A stretch of 61,005 nt of DNA, taken from IMG/VR virus record IMGVR_UViG_3300046796_000499, positions 1-61,005 of that record; one strand, 5' to 3'. Below are positions 1 to 8,182 of the stretch, piece after piece; the first letter of the stretch is position 1, and each line of letters opens with the position of its first letter. Source of the stretch: a virus. A program made the translations under genes and the position numbers. Below the pieces are notes generated by a model. The model did no database searches. It was not told where the DNA came from and saw nothing but the letters and a program-made list of their open reading frames with translations.

Positions 1-1018
1 CCAGGGCCGCCCGCGCGATGATCGGGGCCACCTCCTTCACCTTGGTCACCACCTGGTGGAACCGGTCCACGATCTGATCCCAGTGCTCGAGGATGTACCC
101 GAACCCCTGCTCCGCTTTTTGGAACAGCGTGTCGATCCGGTTACCGAGGTCGCGCCCCACGTTGAGCAGGAACGTTTCAATCTCCACCCGGTGCCGGAGG
201 ATGTAGCCGTTGAAGCGCTCCAGGTTGCGCCCCATGATCTTCAAGATCGGGGAGAAAGCCGAGGCCTTCAAAGCGTCGAAAATGTCGGTGAGCGTGCTGG
301 TGACGCCCTTCCAAGACGAGCCGAACGCCTCGCCTCCCTTGGCGAACTTTTTCAGGCCCGCCGCGATCGCCGCGATGCGCTTCTCGGGGGCCATCACGTT
401 GAACGCCTCCGCGTCCTCCTTGATCGCGCCGGTGGCCTTCAACATGGAAAAGAGCTTCACGTGGGCGCCCGCCAGCCCTCGGGCCATCATGTTGATGTCT
501 CGGGAGGCCTGGGGGAAATCCTCGTTCAGGGCCGAGGCCGCCAGCACCGTGTCCTGGGTCAGGTCCAGGACCTTCTGCATCGAGAAGCCCGCCGATTCCA
601 CCGGGCCGACAATGCTATTGAAAATGTCGAACATCTCGGCCGAGGTCGCCGGACTCTTGATCGCCATGTCGCGGATCTGGGTGAAGGCCGCCGTGGCGCG
701 CTTGCCCGCCGTCTCCCAGTCGGTGTTCTCCACCGCCGCCAGCACGCTCTGCAGGCCGATCTTGTTGGCCTCGAGCTCGCTCGTGTAGGCCACCGCGCTC
801 TTGGTCAGGCCCACCACGGCGTTGGTGATGGCCCTCACCCCGATGTACGCCGCCCCGAACGCCACCGCCTGCCCGACCATATCCCGGAAGGCGCTGCGGG
901 TGGTTTTCAGGCCATCGCCCAGGCTCCGGACCTCGGCCGCCACCTTGCGCACCTCGCCATAGGCCCCCTTGGACTGCAGTAGCAGGGTGGCCCGGACGTC
1001 TAGGGTTGAAGCTGCCAT
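1..1018 (-). CDS. Tail tape measure protein, N-terminal part (cut by window edge)
   Basis: The frame opens with ATG at 1018 and runs off the left edge, giving 339 residues of the N-terminus. It starts MAASTLDVRATLLL and continues with an alternating helical and Ala/Gly-rich hydrophobic stretch (about residues 48-75, GQAVAFGAAYIGVRAITNAV), as in tape measure proteins that set tail length and line the tail tube. It directly follows the frameshifted chaperone pair, the invariant position of the tape measure gene. A 12-nt sequence seven bases upstream of the start is shared with the portal gene. The C-terminus is not visible, so length and any lytic domain are unknown. Confidence 0.85.
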   Translation of the reverse strand, partial: MAASTLDVRATLLLQSKGAYGEVRKVAAEVRSLGDGLKTTRSAFRDMVGQAVAFGAAYIGVRAITNAVVGLTKSAVAYTSELEANKIGLQSVLAAVENTDWETAGKRATAAFTQIRDMAIKSPATSAEMFDIFNSIVGPVESAGFSMQKVLDLTQDTVLAASALNEDFPQASRDINMMARGLAGAHVKLFSMLKATGAIKEDAEAFNVMAPEKRIAAIAAGLKKFAKGGEAFGSSWKGVTSTLTDIFDALKASAFSPILKIMGRNLERFNGYILRHRVEIETFLLNVGRDLGNRIDTLFQKAEQGFGYILEHWDQIVDRFHQVVTKVKEVAPIIARAAL

Positions 1019-1035
1019 CGGCCCTGGAGTCTACC

Positions 1036-1314
1036 CTATGTCCTGTTTTGGAACGAGCTCGGGCGATTCGATTCGTTTTCCTCGTTCACCAGGTCCACCA
1101 GCGCCCGGAGGAACCGCTCGAGGTGGCTCTGGTCCAGGCCGAGCACCTCGGTGAGCGAGGCTCGGCCGTAGCGCGTGGCGTACGCGACCCGCTTCCAGAG
1201 CAGGCCCACCGCGTCGTCCAGATCGTGTTCCCGCCAGGCGAGCACCCAGGCCGCCCAATAGGCGACGCCCGACGGACAGAACCCGATCAGCCGACGGAAA
1301 TGGACCTCTGGAAT
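1036..1314 (-). CDS. Tail assembly chaperone, T-like extension reached by -1 frameshift
   Basis: This frame has no convincing start with a ribosome site (the first in-frame GTG is at 1245), but it is open from the slip site at 1314 to the TAG at 1036. Entering by a -1 slip adds 92 residues beginning IPEVHFRRLIGFCPSG to the upstream chaperone, for a fusion of about 255 residues. The arrangement matches the lambda G/GT pair: the short form and the frameshifted long form act as tape-measure chaperones during tail assembly. It lies between the short form and the tape measure gene, as expected. Confidence 0.8.
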   Translation of the reverse strand: MPEVHFRRLIGFCPSGVAYWAAWVLAWREHDLDDAVGLLWKRVAYATRYGRASLTEVLGLDQSHLERFLRALVDLVNEENESNRPSSFQNRT

Positions 1315-1802
1315 TTTCCCACGGCAGCCCCGCTAGCGCTGCCGATGTGCTGGAACGCCATCAGGCAGATCTGCCGGCCTTGCATGCCGAACCCCTCCCA
1401 AAAGAAATCTTTCCGGTCACTCGGGATCGGCTTGCCGTTGATGGCGTACAGGGCCGCGCGCGCGAGCAGGTAGGGGACCTGGCCCGCATCGCTCACGCCG
1501 CTCAAGGCCTCGATCTCCTCGGTGGTGGAGAGGCTCCGCATCGTGATCTGGACGTCGAAGTATTCGCCCGTGGCCGGGTCGATGAAAAAATCCGGGCTGC
1601 AGGTCTGGCCGTCCAGCAGAAATGAGCGGGTCTTTCGCTGGATGATATCGCCGCCGGTGAGCGCCGCCACGCCGCGCCGGGTGAGCCGATCGAATACGCG
1701 GTCCGCCGCTGCGGGATCTCGGGGGCGCTCGGGCGCGGGAGGTACGGGAGGCGCTGGCGCGCTTTCTTCTTGGGGCTCGGGCGCCCCTTCGCTTTCAATC
1801 AT
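1287..1802 (-). CDS. Tail assembly chaperone, short (G-like) form
   Basis: This is a 171-residue protein with a Pro/Glu/Ala-rich N-terminal tail (residues 1-30) and a compact domain containing the run RKTRSFLLDGQTCSPDFF. ATG at 1802 has a weak AGGT site in front. It lies between the tube-like gene and the tape measure gene, which is where the G-type chaperone lies in siphophages and myophages. Eight codons before its TGA stop it carries a perfect -1 slip heptamer. Function is inferred from position and frameshift architecture, not from family similarity. Confidence 0.8.
   Translation of the reverse strand: MIESEGAPEPQEESAPAPPVPPAPERPRDPAAADRVFDRLTRRGVAALTGGDIIQRKTRSFLLDGQTCSPDFFIDPATGEYFDVQITMRSLSTTEEIEALSGVSDAGQVPYLLARAALYAINGKPIPSDRKDFFWEGFGMQGRQICLMAFQHIGSASGAAVGKFQRSISVG
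1314..1320 (-). promoter_or_regulatory. Programmed -1 ribosomal frameshift site GGGAAAA
   Basis: On the minus strand the codons read GTG GGA AAA TTC, so the heptamer G GGA AAA fits X XXY YYZ exactly in the zero frame; lambda uses GGGAAAG at the equivalent place. After a -1 slip the next codon is ATT at 1314-1312 and the frame stays open for 92 codons. I could not identify a definite downstream stimulatory stem. Confidence 0.88.
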
Positions 1803-1901
1803 CGTGACCTAATCTCCTTTGCAGATAGGTCACGGGGCGGGCCGGAGGTAGCCGCAAAGGTGCTCCCGCCCGGTGCCCCGTGGTTTGGGTGGGGTGGGCT
1901 T

Positions 1902-2336
1902 TCAGAGCACGCGCCGCATATCGGAGCACTTCCACTGGATGGTGCCCGATACGTAGGCGGCTCGACCGCTCACCTTGATCGGCAGAGCGCCGAAAAACAG
2001 GTCCTCGAAGGTCAGCCGCGCGCGCGTGCCGTCAGGGAAATTGAAGGTGGCCGTGGCGGTGAACTGGCCATCGGCGGAGCTGCGGCGCTGGGCCCGGTCT
2101 TGGACCTTTTGCGTAAAGGCCAGGTACTGGGAGCTCCGCATGTGGATCTCCATCTGGCCCGTCACCCCGTGGAAAATGTCGTCGTAATCGTCGCTCACCT
2201 TGCCGAGGTAGGCCTCCTGCAGGGTCTCGATATCGAGCTCCGCCTCGAACGAGACCACGTCCTCGAGGCCCTTCTGATCGCCATCGGGGGAGGTGAACCC
2301 CACCACCACCTCCTGGCCCTTGATTCGCTGCGCCAT
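1902..2336 (-). CDS. Probable tail tube protein
   Basis: The protein is 144 residues (MAQRIKGQEVVVGF...), with beta-rich segments such as HGVTGQMEIHMRSSQY and TATFNFPDGTRARLTFEDLF. The size and the place immediately downstream of the sheath gene and before the chaperones are those of the tube protein of contractile tails, which polymerises inside the sheath. The ATG at 2336 is preceded by a GAAAG purine run. No single diagnostic motif is visible; the assignment rests on size, fold-like composition and gene order. Confidence 0.7.
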   Translation of the reverse strand: MAQRIKGQEVVVGFTSPDGDQKGLEDVVSFEAELDIETLQEAYLGKVSDDYDDIFHGVTGQMEIHMRSSQYLAFTQKVQDRAQRRSSADGQFTATATFNFPDGTRARLTFEDLFFGALPIKVSGRAAYVSGTIQWKCSDMRRVL

Positions 2337-2368
2337 TTATTCGCGTCTTTCTTTTGGGGGCCGGTGGC

Positions 2369-4570
2369 TCACGCCTCGCGCGAGATCACGGTGTTGGGGC
2401 CGATCTCGGTGCGGAATACGATCTCGTCCAGGGACGAAAGCGTCTTGACCTTGGTGTCGATGAAATACACGCCCGAGGCCAGCACCTCGTCGGTGTTGCC
2501 CGCGTTCTGATCGTCGTTGGTGACGTAGGCCGCGATCCGGCTCGTCTCGGGGCTCTGCTTGCTCCGCAGCCGGCTGAGGAACGAGTCCCACCGCCCCCGC
2601 AGCTTGTCGCGGGTCGACACCCGACTGAGCAGCTTGCAGAACGGCTTGCCCACGCTCACCGCCGTGTCTTGGATGAAATCGGCCATTTTGCGCCGGGCGA
2701 TGGTGGTCCGCCCGCTCTCGAGGGAGCTCGTCACCCCGGACTGGTACTCGGGGCCCGTGTCGAAATCGACCCGGGGCGCAATGATGCCCGCCGCTTTCCA
2801 GGCCTTGTAGGTGTCGATCGAGAGCGTCTCGCCGTCGGCCGCCACCTCGAAAAAATCCGCGATGAGGCCCGTGGCCTGGCCGGGGTTTTCCTCGGGCGGC
2901 AGCATCGCGCAAATGGTCGTGAGCGGCCCGTCTGGTCGCACCACGATGACGCCGTCCACCGTGAACCCGATGCCGCCCGCCACGCCGCGCTCGGCAATCT
3001 GGGGCACGCGCACCTTCCAGCCCTTGGTCGAGTAGAACACCCGGTCCGAGCGGTACAACGCCACGTTGATCAGGCTCTGGGCCACGAGCGTGCCGAGCAG
3101 GTCGCCGGTCACGAACTTGCGCGCGAGCAAGCCATTGGCCGTGGCCGTGATTACGTTGCTCCGGGCCGCGCGGATCACCGAATCAGTGCGCCGCGCGGAG
3201 AGCAGGTAGTTTGCCAGCCGCCCGGGGCCCGCCTCGTTCAGACTCGCGTTGAAGGCTGCCAGGTAGCGATTGTCCAGCTGCACCTCGGTCAACGCTGCGG
3301 TGAGCGCCAGGGCGTTGTTTACGTCCACCGCCGCGAAGCTCGGCAGGTCCGCCACCGTGTCCACCGCCGCCGCGATGGCTCCGGCGTGCGTGCCGTCATC
3401 GAGACCCGGCCGCACCCGTACCGTGATGGGGCTGGTGGTCCCCGCCGGGATGTCCAGGGTCTGCATCGTCACCCACTCGGCCCCCGGCGTCCCGCTCGCC
3501 CGCAGCCGCGTACCGGCCAGGATGCTCCCGCCCAGGTGGCTGCCCTTGGCCACGGTCGTGCCGATGGGGGAAAGCCCGAGCGCCGTCGCCATCGCGCCCG
3601 CCGCCACGCTGATGGTGGCCGCCAGAAGGCTGGTGGTGTTCAGGAGCCGCAGGCGCCCCGCCGCGCTCTCCGCCAGGCCGTTGACGGTCGTAATCGCCAC
3701 CGTGGCGTTGATGAACGTAATCACCTCGGTGAGCGTCACCGCGTCGATGTTGGCCGCGATGTTGCTCACCCCCGCCGTGGTGCCCACGGTGTGGCCGATC
3801 TTGGCGAGGGCTCCGGCGGTCACGTCGATGAGCTGGACGGAGCCGCCCGTGCCCTTGATGATCCCGCGCAGATCGATCTGGGCCGCGTTGATGACGGCCG
3901 AGGCAAAGCCGAGCGTGGCATTGATGCGCGCGAGCGCCGCCGCCTGGGTCACATCCCCGCCACCAAACACCACGTTGATCTGGGGCGCGCCGTCGATCTT
4001 GATGCCCACCGTATCGCCCGCCAGGATCGTGGCGAACGCCGCGCCGGCGCCCGCCCGGGTCGCCACCACGCCCGTGAGCGCTGCGGTGGCCCCGGTGCCC
4101 GTGTTGGTGGTGACACTCAGGGTCTGACCCACCGCGAGCTGGAAGGGGCCCGTGCCGCCCAGGATGCTCGGCAGGATCTCGAACGCCACCTCGCCCACCG
4201 AGGTGTCCACCCGCCCGATGAGCAGGCCTTGGGCCTGGAGCTTGAACCCCTTGAGGAACCCGTTTCCGTTCCAGCACTCGGTCAGGTGCTTGCGAGCGGA
4301 GGGGTTGTTTGCCACCACCCCGTCGTACGTGTAGCCGAACGAGCCGAACTTGGCCGCGTAGTCATCGGCCCCAAACACCTGCACCGCGCCCTTGGCCTCG
4401 GCATCGGTCGCGAACAGGCCATCCTCGAACTCCCCCACGAGCAGCACCACCCCGCTGCCGGCGCCCTGGACCGGGTCCTGGGGAGCGAGGTCGATGACGT
4501 TGACGGATTCGATCGTCTGGATTTCCTCCAGGGTCGGCGGACTGGTGAAGCGTCGAACGAATCCGGACAT
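2369..4570 (-). CDS. Tail sheath protein
   Basis: This 733-residue protein starts MSGFVRRFTSPPTLEEIQ and has the sheath-type N-terminus (PGVY-like region replaced by SVNVIDLAPQDPV, then VVLLVGEFEDG). The C-terminal domain is typical (about residues 620-733), with DKLRGRWDSFLSRLRSKQ and a final beta segment, IDTKVKTLSSLDEIVF. It forms the contractile outer tail cylinder. The middle (about 150-420) holds a Thr/Ala-rich insertion with repeats such as ALARINATLGFASAVINAAQ that look like hook-IN modules; a related motif occurs in the protein at 15476-16192. The gene lies directly upstream of the tube gene. Confidence 0.92.
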   Translation of the reverse strand: MSGFVRRFTSPPTLEEIQTIESVNVIDLAPQDPVQGAGSGVVLLVGEFEDGLFATDAEAKGAVQVFGADDYAAKFGSFGYTYDGVVANNPSARKHLTECWNGNGFLKGFKLQAQGLLIGRVDTSVGEVAFEILPSILGGTGPFQLAVGQTLSVTTNTGTGATAALTGVVATRAGAGAAFATILAGDTVGIKIDGAPQINVVFGGGDVTQAAALARINATLGFASAVINAAQIDLRGIIKGTGGSVQLIDVTAGALAKIGHTVGTTAGVSNIAANIDAVTLTEVITFINATVAITTVNGLAESAAGRLRLLNTTSLLAATISVAAGAMATALGLSPIGTTVAKGSHLGGSILAGTRLRASGTPGAEWVTMQTLDIPAGTTSPITVRVRPGLDDGTHAGAIAAAVDTVADLPSFAAVDVNNALALTAALTEVQLDNRYLAAFNASLNEAGPGRLANYLLSARRTDSVIRAARSNVITATANGLLARKFVTGDLLGTLVAQSLINVALYRSDRVFYSTKGWKVRVPQIAERGVAGGIGFTVDGVIVVRPDGPLTTICAMLPPEENPGQATGLIADFFEVAADGETLSIDTYKAWKAAGIIAPRVDFDTGPEYQSGVTSSLESGRTTIARRKMADFIQDTAVSVGKPFCKLLSRVSTRDKLRGRWDSFLSRLRSKQSPETSRIAAYVTNDDQNAGNTDEVLASGVYFIDTKVKTLSSLDEIVFRTEIGPNTVISREA

Positions 4571-4615
4571 AGCGTAGTGGGCTCCTCGGTCTCGGTTGTA
4601 CCGCTTTGGAGCGTA

Positions 4616-5296
4616 TCACGCCGGGCCGGCCGACTCCAACACCACTGGCTCACCGTTCACCCAGAACCGGGGCTGCAGGCGCGCGCCGCGCCGGAGCTGC
4701 ACCACGTCCACGTCCGCCAGCACCATCACCGTGAGGCGCCGCGAGCGCGCCTGGACCGAGTCGCTCGAGTTCTGGCGCTGCCGGCTCATCTGGGTGAAGC
4801 GGATCGGCAAATCCCAGTAGTCTGTCGGCCCCTGCAATAGGATGCCCGCGCGCCCCTCGGTCGGGTTGAACAGCTCGCCCAGCGCCGCGCTGATCGCGCG
4901 CTGCTCCACCTGGTCGGTGCACCAAAAGTCACATTGGAACGTGATCGCCTGCTCGGCGGTTTTCCAGAGCACGGTCCCGGGGCAGTAGCGATCGAGCGTC
5001 TCCTCGAGCGCCGTAGGGGTCAGGCTGTGCGCGTCCTCCTGGACCACGGGAGCCGTGAGGCTACAGGTCGGATACTCCAGGCCCTCGAAATTCTCGGGCC
5101 AGCCGATGGCCACCCGCTTGAGCCGAAAGCGCTGCTCGGGAGTGCCCGCCACCCGGAACACCGCCGCCTCGAGGTACGCCTGCAGGGTGTGCGCGGCCGC
5201 GTCCTGGGGGTCGATCGCGTTCATCGCCGCCAGCGGCATCCGGTCGGGCCCCACCGTGGCGTAGAGCAGGGTACCGATCGGGGGTGGGTCGCTCAT
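4616..5296 (-). CDS. Tail completion/terminator-position protein, unknown family
   Basis: This 226-residue protein starts MSDPPPIGTLLYATVG. I do not recognise the family with certainty. It lies between the joining genes and the sheath gene, where tail terminator or neck proteins usually sit, and has a mixed alpha/beta composition (FQCDFWCTDQVEQRAISAAL, then a C-terminal beta-rich part). Its ATG overlaps the preceding stop in an ATGA arrangement at 5293-5296, showing translational coupling. A role in capping the tail is inference from gene order. Confidence 0.6.
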   Translation of the reverse strand: MSDPPPIGTLLYATVGPDRMPLAAMNAIDPQDAAAHTLQAYLEAAVFRVAGTPEQRFRLKRVAIGWPENFEGLEYPTCSLTAPVVQEDAHSLTPTALEETLDRYCPGTVLWKTAEQAITFQCDFWCTDQVEQRAISAALGELFNPTEGRAGILLQGPTDYWDLPIRFTQMSRQRQNSSDSVQARSRRLTVMVLADVDVVQLRRGARLQPRFWVNGEPVVLESAGPA

Positions 5297-5820
5297 GACC
5301 CGGTCAGCTTACCACGCTCCTGCCCCGCACGGTCCACGCCCCCCGCCGCCTGGATTTCCGTCGCCAGGCGCTCGGCAAACGCCGCGGTGTGCGGCGCGTC
5401 TTTCCACCACTTGCGCACTTCCAGGAGCACCTCGAGCCGGGTCTCCTGCTTGCGATTGCGGCTCGTCTCCTGGAACGCGAGCACTCGCGCGCCCTCGTCC
5501 CGCTCGGCCATGGGCTTGGGTGCGGTCTCCCACGGCTTGGGGTCCCGATAGCGTTTCATGTATTCGGCGCACACCTGACAGGTTTTAAACCCATCGCGCT
5601 GGGGCCTGCCACACCGGCACCGCCCCTCGGCATGGAGTCGCGCTCGGACCTTTTTCTTTTTCAGCCGCGCGTAGGCGCGCACCGAAACCCGCAGCGCCTC
5701 CTCCGCGCTCTCTGCCGTCACCACCACCCAGTCGGCATCCCCGGGGCCCTCGATCTCGGTGGCCTCGAGGGGAACTCCTTCTGCCGTGAACGTGACGAGC
5801 CAGTTCCGCGCTCGGGGCAT
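5293..5820 (-). CDS. Zinc-ribbon-containing protein of the head-tail module
   Basis: The protein has 175 residues. After a beta-rich N-terminal domain (residues 1-50) and a lysine run (KKKKVRARL), a compact four-cysteine cluster appears around residues 68-84: CRCGRPQRDGFKTCQVC, a probable zinc knuckle. A charged helical C-terminus follows. The function is unknown. Its gene is coupled to the next by ATGA. A zinc knuckle in the head-tail joining block is unusual; it could be a DNA- or assembly-related accessory protein. Confidence 0.7.
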   Translation of the reverse strand: MPRARNWLVTFTAEGVPLEATEIEGPGDADWVVVTAESAEEALRVSVRAYARLKKKKVRARLHAEGRCRCGRPQRDGFKTCQVCAEYMKRYRDPKPWETAPKPMAERDEGARVLAFQETSRNRKQETRLEVLLEVRKWWKDAPHTAAFAERLATEIQAAGGVDRAGQERGKLTGS

Positions 5821-5829
5821 CGCCCCAAT

Positions 5830-6327
5830 TTACAACAATTCGAGCTCGTGAGAAATCTCGTCCGTCGTGATGGCCTGCATCCGGGCGATGCCGCGCGCGA
5901 AAAACCCCCGCGGCTCGATGCCTTCCTTTGCGATTTTCTTGGCGACGGCCCACGCGATCGCCTCGGCCTCGGCCTCGTCCACCCCGAATTTGCGCGTCGC
6001 CCAGACGATGAGCGGCGCCACCGGCGGGAAGTGTGGGCGCGTCCCGTACTCCATGAAGGGGAAATGGGGCGCGTCGTTGAACACCTGGGCGCCCTTGGGC
6101 AACGGGGCCCATTTGGTGCTCTGCCGGAGCTGACCGAAATTCACCGGCGGGTAGGGTTTGGAGGCGTCGATCTCCTCGGTCACGAACCCCACCCCCCGCA
6201 GCGCCGCCGAGCGCAGCCCTCGCACCACCGCGCCCTCCAGCTCCTTCGGCATATCCTCGAGCAGGTCCGCGAACTGGTCGAGCGTGAGCCGCCCGCCAAG
6301 TCCCCGGCGCCGGCGGGTGAGCGCCAC
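5830..6327 (-). CDS. HK97 gp10-like head-tail joining/tail completion protein
   Basis: The 165-residue product has a basic N-terminus (MALTRRRRGLGG), an amphipathic helix (LDQFADLLEDMPKELEGAV) and the sequence FPFMEYGTRPHFPPVAPLIV. The phrase EYGT(R/K)PH is characteristic of HK97-gp10-like tail completion proteins that join the tail tube to the head. The start is GTG at 6327, four bases after the upstream stop. Position between the capsid and sheath modules agrees. This family assignment is the firmest among the joining genes. Confidence 0.8.
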   Translation of the reverse strand: MALTRRRRGLGGRLTLDQFADLLEDMPKELEGAVVRGLRSAALRGVGFVTEEIDASKPYPPVNFGQLRQSTKWAPLPKGAQVFNDAPHFPFMEYGTRPHFPPVAPLIVWATRKFGVDEAEAEAIAWAVAKKIAKEGIEPRGFFARGIARMQAITTDEISHELELL

Positions 6328-6330
6328 CGA

Positions 6331-6942
6331 TCAGTCCCCTTCGGACATCAGCGGGTTTCGCAGGCGCTCGGGGAACTGCTGCCGCTCACCGGTCGTGTCG
6401 CCCTGCCGGTCCCGATCGGGGTTGGCCTTGGTCAGCCGGACCTGCCACTCGAACTGGCCCGCCTTGCGGAACGGGGGCCCCACCACCGTGAACCGCCGCC
6501 GAGCCAGCTCCTGGCCGTCTCGGGCATCGTGGCGCACCTCGAGGAACGATTCCTCGCCCGGGCCGAGGCCTCCGGGCGCCACCAGGCTCTGGACCTGATC
6601 CTCGGTCAGCCTCGGGCTCAGTTGTCGTAGCGTGAACTGGCCGTCCTCGGTGCCGCCGCCCTCGGTGTGCTTGCGCTTGACGGGCCCGAGGTCGACCAAG
6701 GGCGTGGGCAGTAGCTCGAGCTCTCGCACGACCGCCAGCGTTCCGGCGCCCACTCGCCCCCCGCTCCAGCGCTGCAGCACCGAGAAAACCCGATAGGGAC
6801 GCAGCCCGAAATCTGTGAACAGCTGCCGCAGATCGTCGGCCACCGCGCCCAGGTCCTCCACGAGCGAGCGGCCCGGCGTAGGGTTGGGGTGCACGCCTGG
6901 ATCGAAAGGCGGCACCCCAGCGCGAGGATTTGCAGGCCCCAC
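6331..6942 (-). CDS. Head closure-position protein, unknown family
   Basis: This protein has 203 residues with a GTG start at 6942, four bases after the previous stop. The N-terminus is Pro-rich; the middle has YRVFSVLQRWSGGRVGAG and a beta-rich C-terminal half ending in RRFTVVGPPFRKAGQFEWQV. The size and place fit a head-closure or neck protein, but I cannot show homology from the sequence alone. It is part of the tightly packed joining cluster 4616-7360. Confidence 0.6.
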   Translation of the reverse strand: MGPANPRAGVPPFDPGVHPNPTPGRSLVEDLGAVADDLRQLFTDFGLRPYRVFSVLQRWSGGRVGAGTLAVVRELELLPTPLVDLGPVKRKHTEGGGTEDGQFTLRQLSPRLTEDQVQSLVAPGGLGPGEESFLEVRHDARDGQELARRRFTVVGPPFRKAGQFEWQVRLTKANPDRDRQGDTTGERQQFPERLRNPLMSEGD

Positions 6943-6946
6943 CCGA

Positions 6947-7360
6947 TCACCCCGTCACCGTGGCGTTGATGCCACCGGCTCCCATCGCCCCGTAGTACTC
7001 GCGCGGCGCGTAGGGGTTGACCACCACCATCAGATCACTGGCCAGCTGCTGGCGCCAGTAAACCAGATCGTTGCGCAGCATGGTCGGCTCGAGGGGGTTG
7101 ACCACGAGGTCCCCGAGCGAGGTCGCCTTGTAGCGGCTGCGGGCCTCGCTCATCTGCTTTTCGATGCTCTCGCACTCGCACAGATCCCGCCGCGCCGCGT
7201 CCTCGCCCTCGAGCGTCACCCGCCCGAACGAGTCGTCCACCAAAAACAGCGGCTGGCTCGCCGCGGGGTAACCGAGCTGGATCGCCTGGGCCAGGGAGGC
7301 AAAGCTCGGGTATCCGAGGTGGTGCCGGATCCGAGCCTTTTCCATTTCGGTGAACGCCAC
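6947..7360 (-). CDS. Head-tail connector (adaptor)-position protein
   Basis: This 137-residue, largely helical protein (MAFTEMEKARIRHHLGYPSF...) starts with GTG at 7360. The opening E-K-A-RIRHHLGYP and the long central helices resemble the small helical head-tail adaptors that bind beneath the portal, and the gene is placed right after the capsid block. No catalytic motif is visible. Assignment is by size, helicity and order, so it is moderate. Confidence 0.6.
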   Translation of the reverse strand: MAFTEMEKARIRHHLGYPSFASLAQAIQLGYPAASQPLFLVDDSFGRVTLEGEDAARRDLCECESIEKQMSEARSRYKATSLGDLVVNPLEPTMLRNDLVYWRQQLASDLMVVVNPYAPREYYGAMGAGGINATVTG

Positions 7361-7369
7361 GGATTCACT

Positions 7370-7510
7370 CTAGCAGGGTTTGCCGCCCTTGATCTTGCCG
7401 ACCGGGGCGGGCTTGCCCCCGCTCCCCTTGCTCGCCGTTTCCCCGCCCTTGATCTTGCTCGCCGTACCGGGCTTGGGCTTGGGCGCGTCGCCCTTTTTCA
7501 CCGTGGCCAT
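7370..7510 (-). CDS. Very small basic peptide with a repeated KIKGG motif (46 aa)
   Basis: This is a 46-residue frame, MATVKKGDAPKPKPG onwards, with Lys, Gly and Pro making up most of the residues. KIKGG occurs twice (about residues 19-23 and 39-43). Its ATG overlaps the stop of the upstream gene in a TGATG arrangement, strong evidence that it is translated. The function is unknown; a disordered nucleic-acid- or capsid-binding peptide is possible. Confidence 0.6.
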   Translation of the reverse strand: MATVKKGDAPKPKPGTASKIKGGETASKGSGGKPAPVGKIKGGKPC

Positions 7511-8145
7511 CAGCCTGCCTCGCTCACTTGGTTACCGAGCTCGTCCAGCGACACCCCGAGCGAATGGATCGCCACGAGCTTGAACCCCTGTTTGCGGACG
7601 TGCTCCAGGTCGTGGGTCATCGGGGTGATGACGCTGCCCGCCGCGAGCTCCGTGGGGAACCCGTCGCGGGTGATGTAGCGCCCGCCCGAGGAGGTGACTT
7701 TCCAGCGCTCCATGGCCCCTCGGGCCTGCTCGCGCATTTTCTCCTCCCGCGCCTTGGTCGTGCGCTTGCCGAGCTCCTGCACCACGAGGTTTTTCAGGTG
7801 CGGGGCCAGGCCCGGATCGCTCGTCAGCCCCTCGAGCTGTTCGGTGGTCGCCGCGAAAATCTTCTGCGCCTGCTCCGGGGTCGCCTGCTTGGGGGGCTTG
7901 CCCGCCAGCGCTGCCTCCGCCAGGGCCGCCGCCTCCTCCGCGTTGGCCTCCTCGTCCGCACCGAGCTCCGCACCCGGGGGCTTTTCCGCCGCCGCCAGCT
8001 CCGCCTCCGCTGCCGCCCCGGCCGCCTCGAGCTCGGCGCGGCTCATCTTGCGCCGCCCCTTCACCCGCAGCTCGGTCGCGCGCGCGTAGAGCGCATCCTT
8101 GCTCGCCTCGTCCTCGGCCTCCTCGGGTGCGCTGCTCTGTGCCAT
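7510..8145 (-). CDS. Virion-module protein with a Rho-N/SAP-like N-terminal motif
   Basis: I start at ATG 8145 (MAQSSAPEEAEDE), giving 211 residues; an in-frame open extension to 8214 has no site. Residues about 17-45 (LYARATELRVKGRRKMSRAE) match the short helical Rho N-terminal/SAP-like motif often found in phage head-tail proteins. A long Glu/Ala coiled stretch follows, then a conserved-looking beta C-terminus (SSGGRYITRDGFPTELAAGS). The gene sits between the capsid and joining proteins. Its role is unknown. Confidence 0.7.
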   Translation of the reverse strand: MAQSSAPEEAEDEASKDALYARATELRVKGRRKMSRAELEAAGAAAEAELAAAEKPPGAELGADEEANAEEAAALAEAALAGKPPKQATPEQAQKIFAATTEQLEGLTSDPGLAPHLKNLVVQELGKRTTKAREEKMREQARGAMERWKVTSSGGRYITRDGFPTELAAGSVITPMTHDLEHVRKQGFKLVAIHSLGVSLDELGNQVSEAG

Positions 8146-8182
8146 TGCGGGTGAGCTTACACCCGGACCCGAGGTTTGGAAA

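Noticed and set aside
2337-2368. Fourteenth copy of the stem-loop/GAAAG leader before the tube gene
   Set aside because: The GAAAG run is present but the stem is only about three pairs, so it is left out of the listed instances.
2354-4840. Long plus-strand open frame opposite the sheath gene
   Set aside because: Its composition (His/Arg/Pro/Gly-rich, no domains) is that of a GC-driven antisense shadow, and the minus frame is a clear sheath protein.
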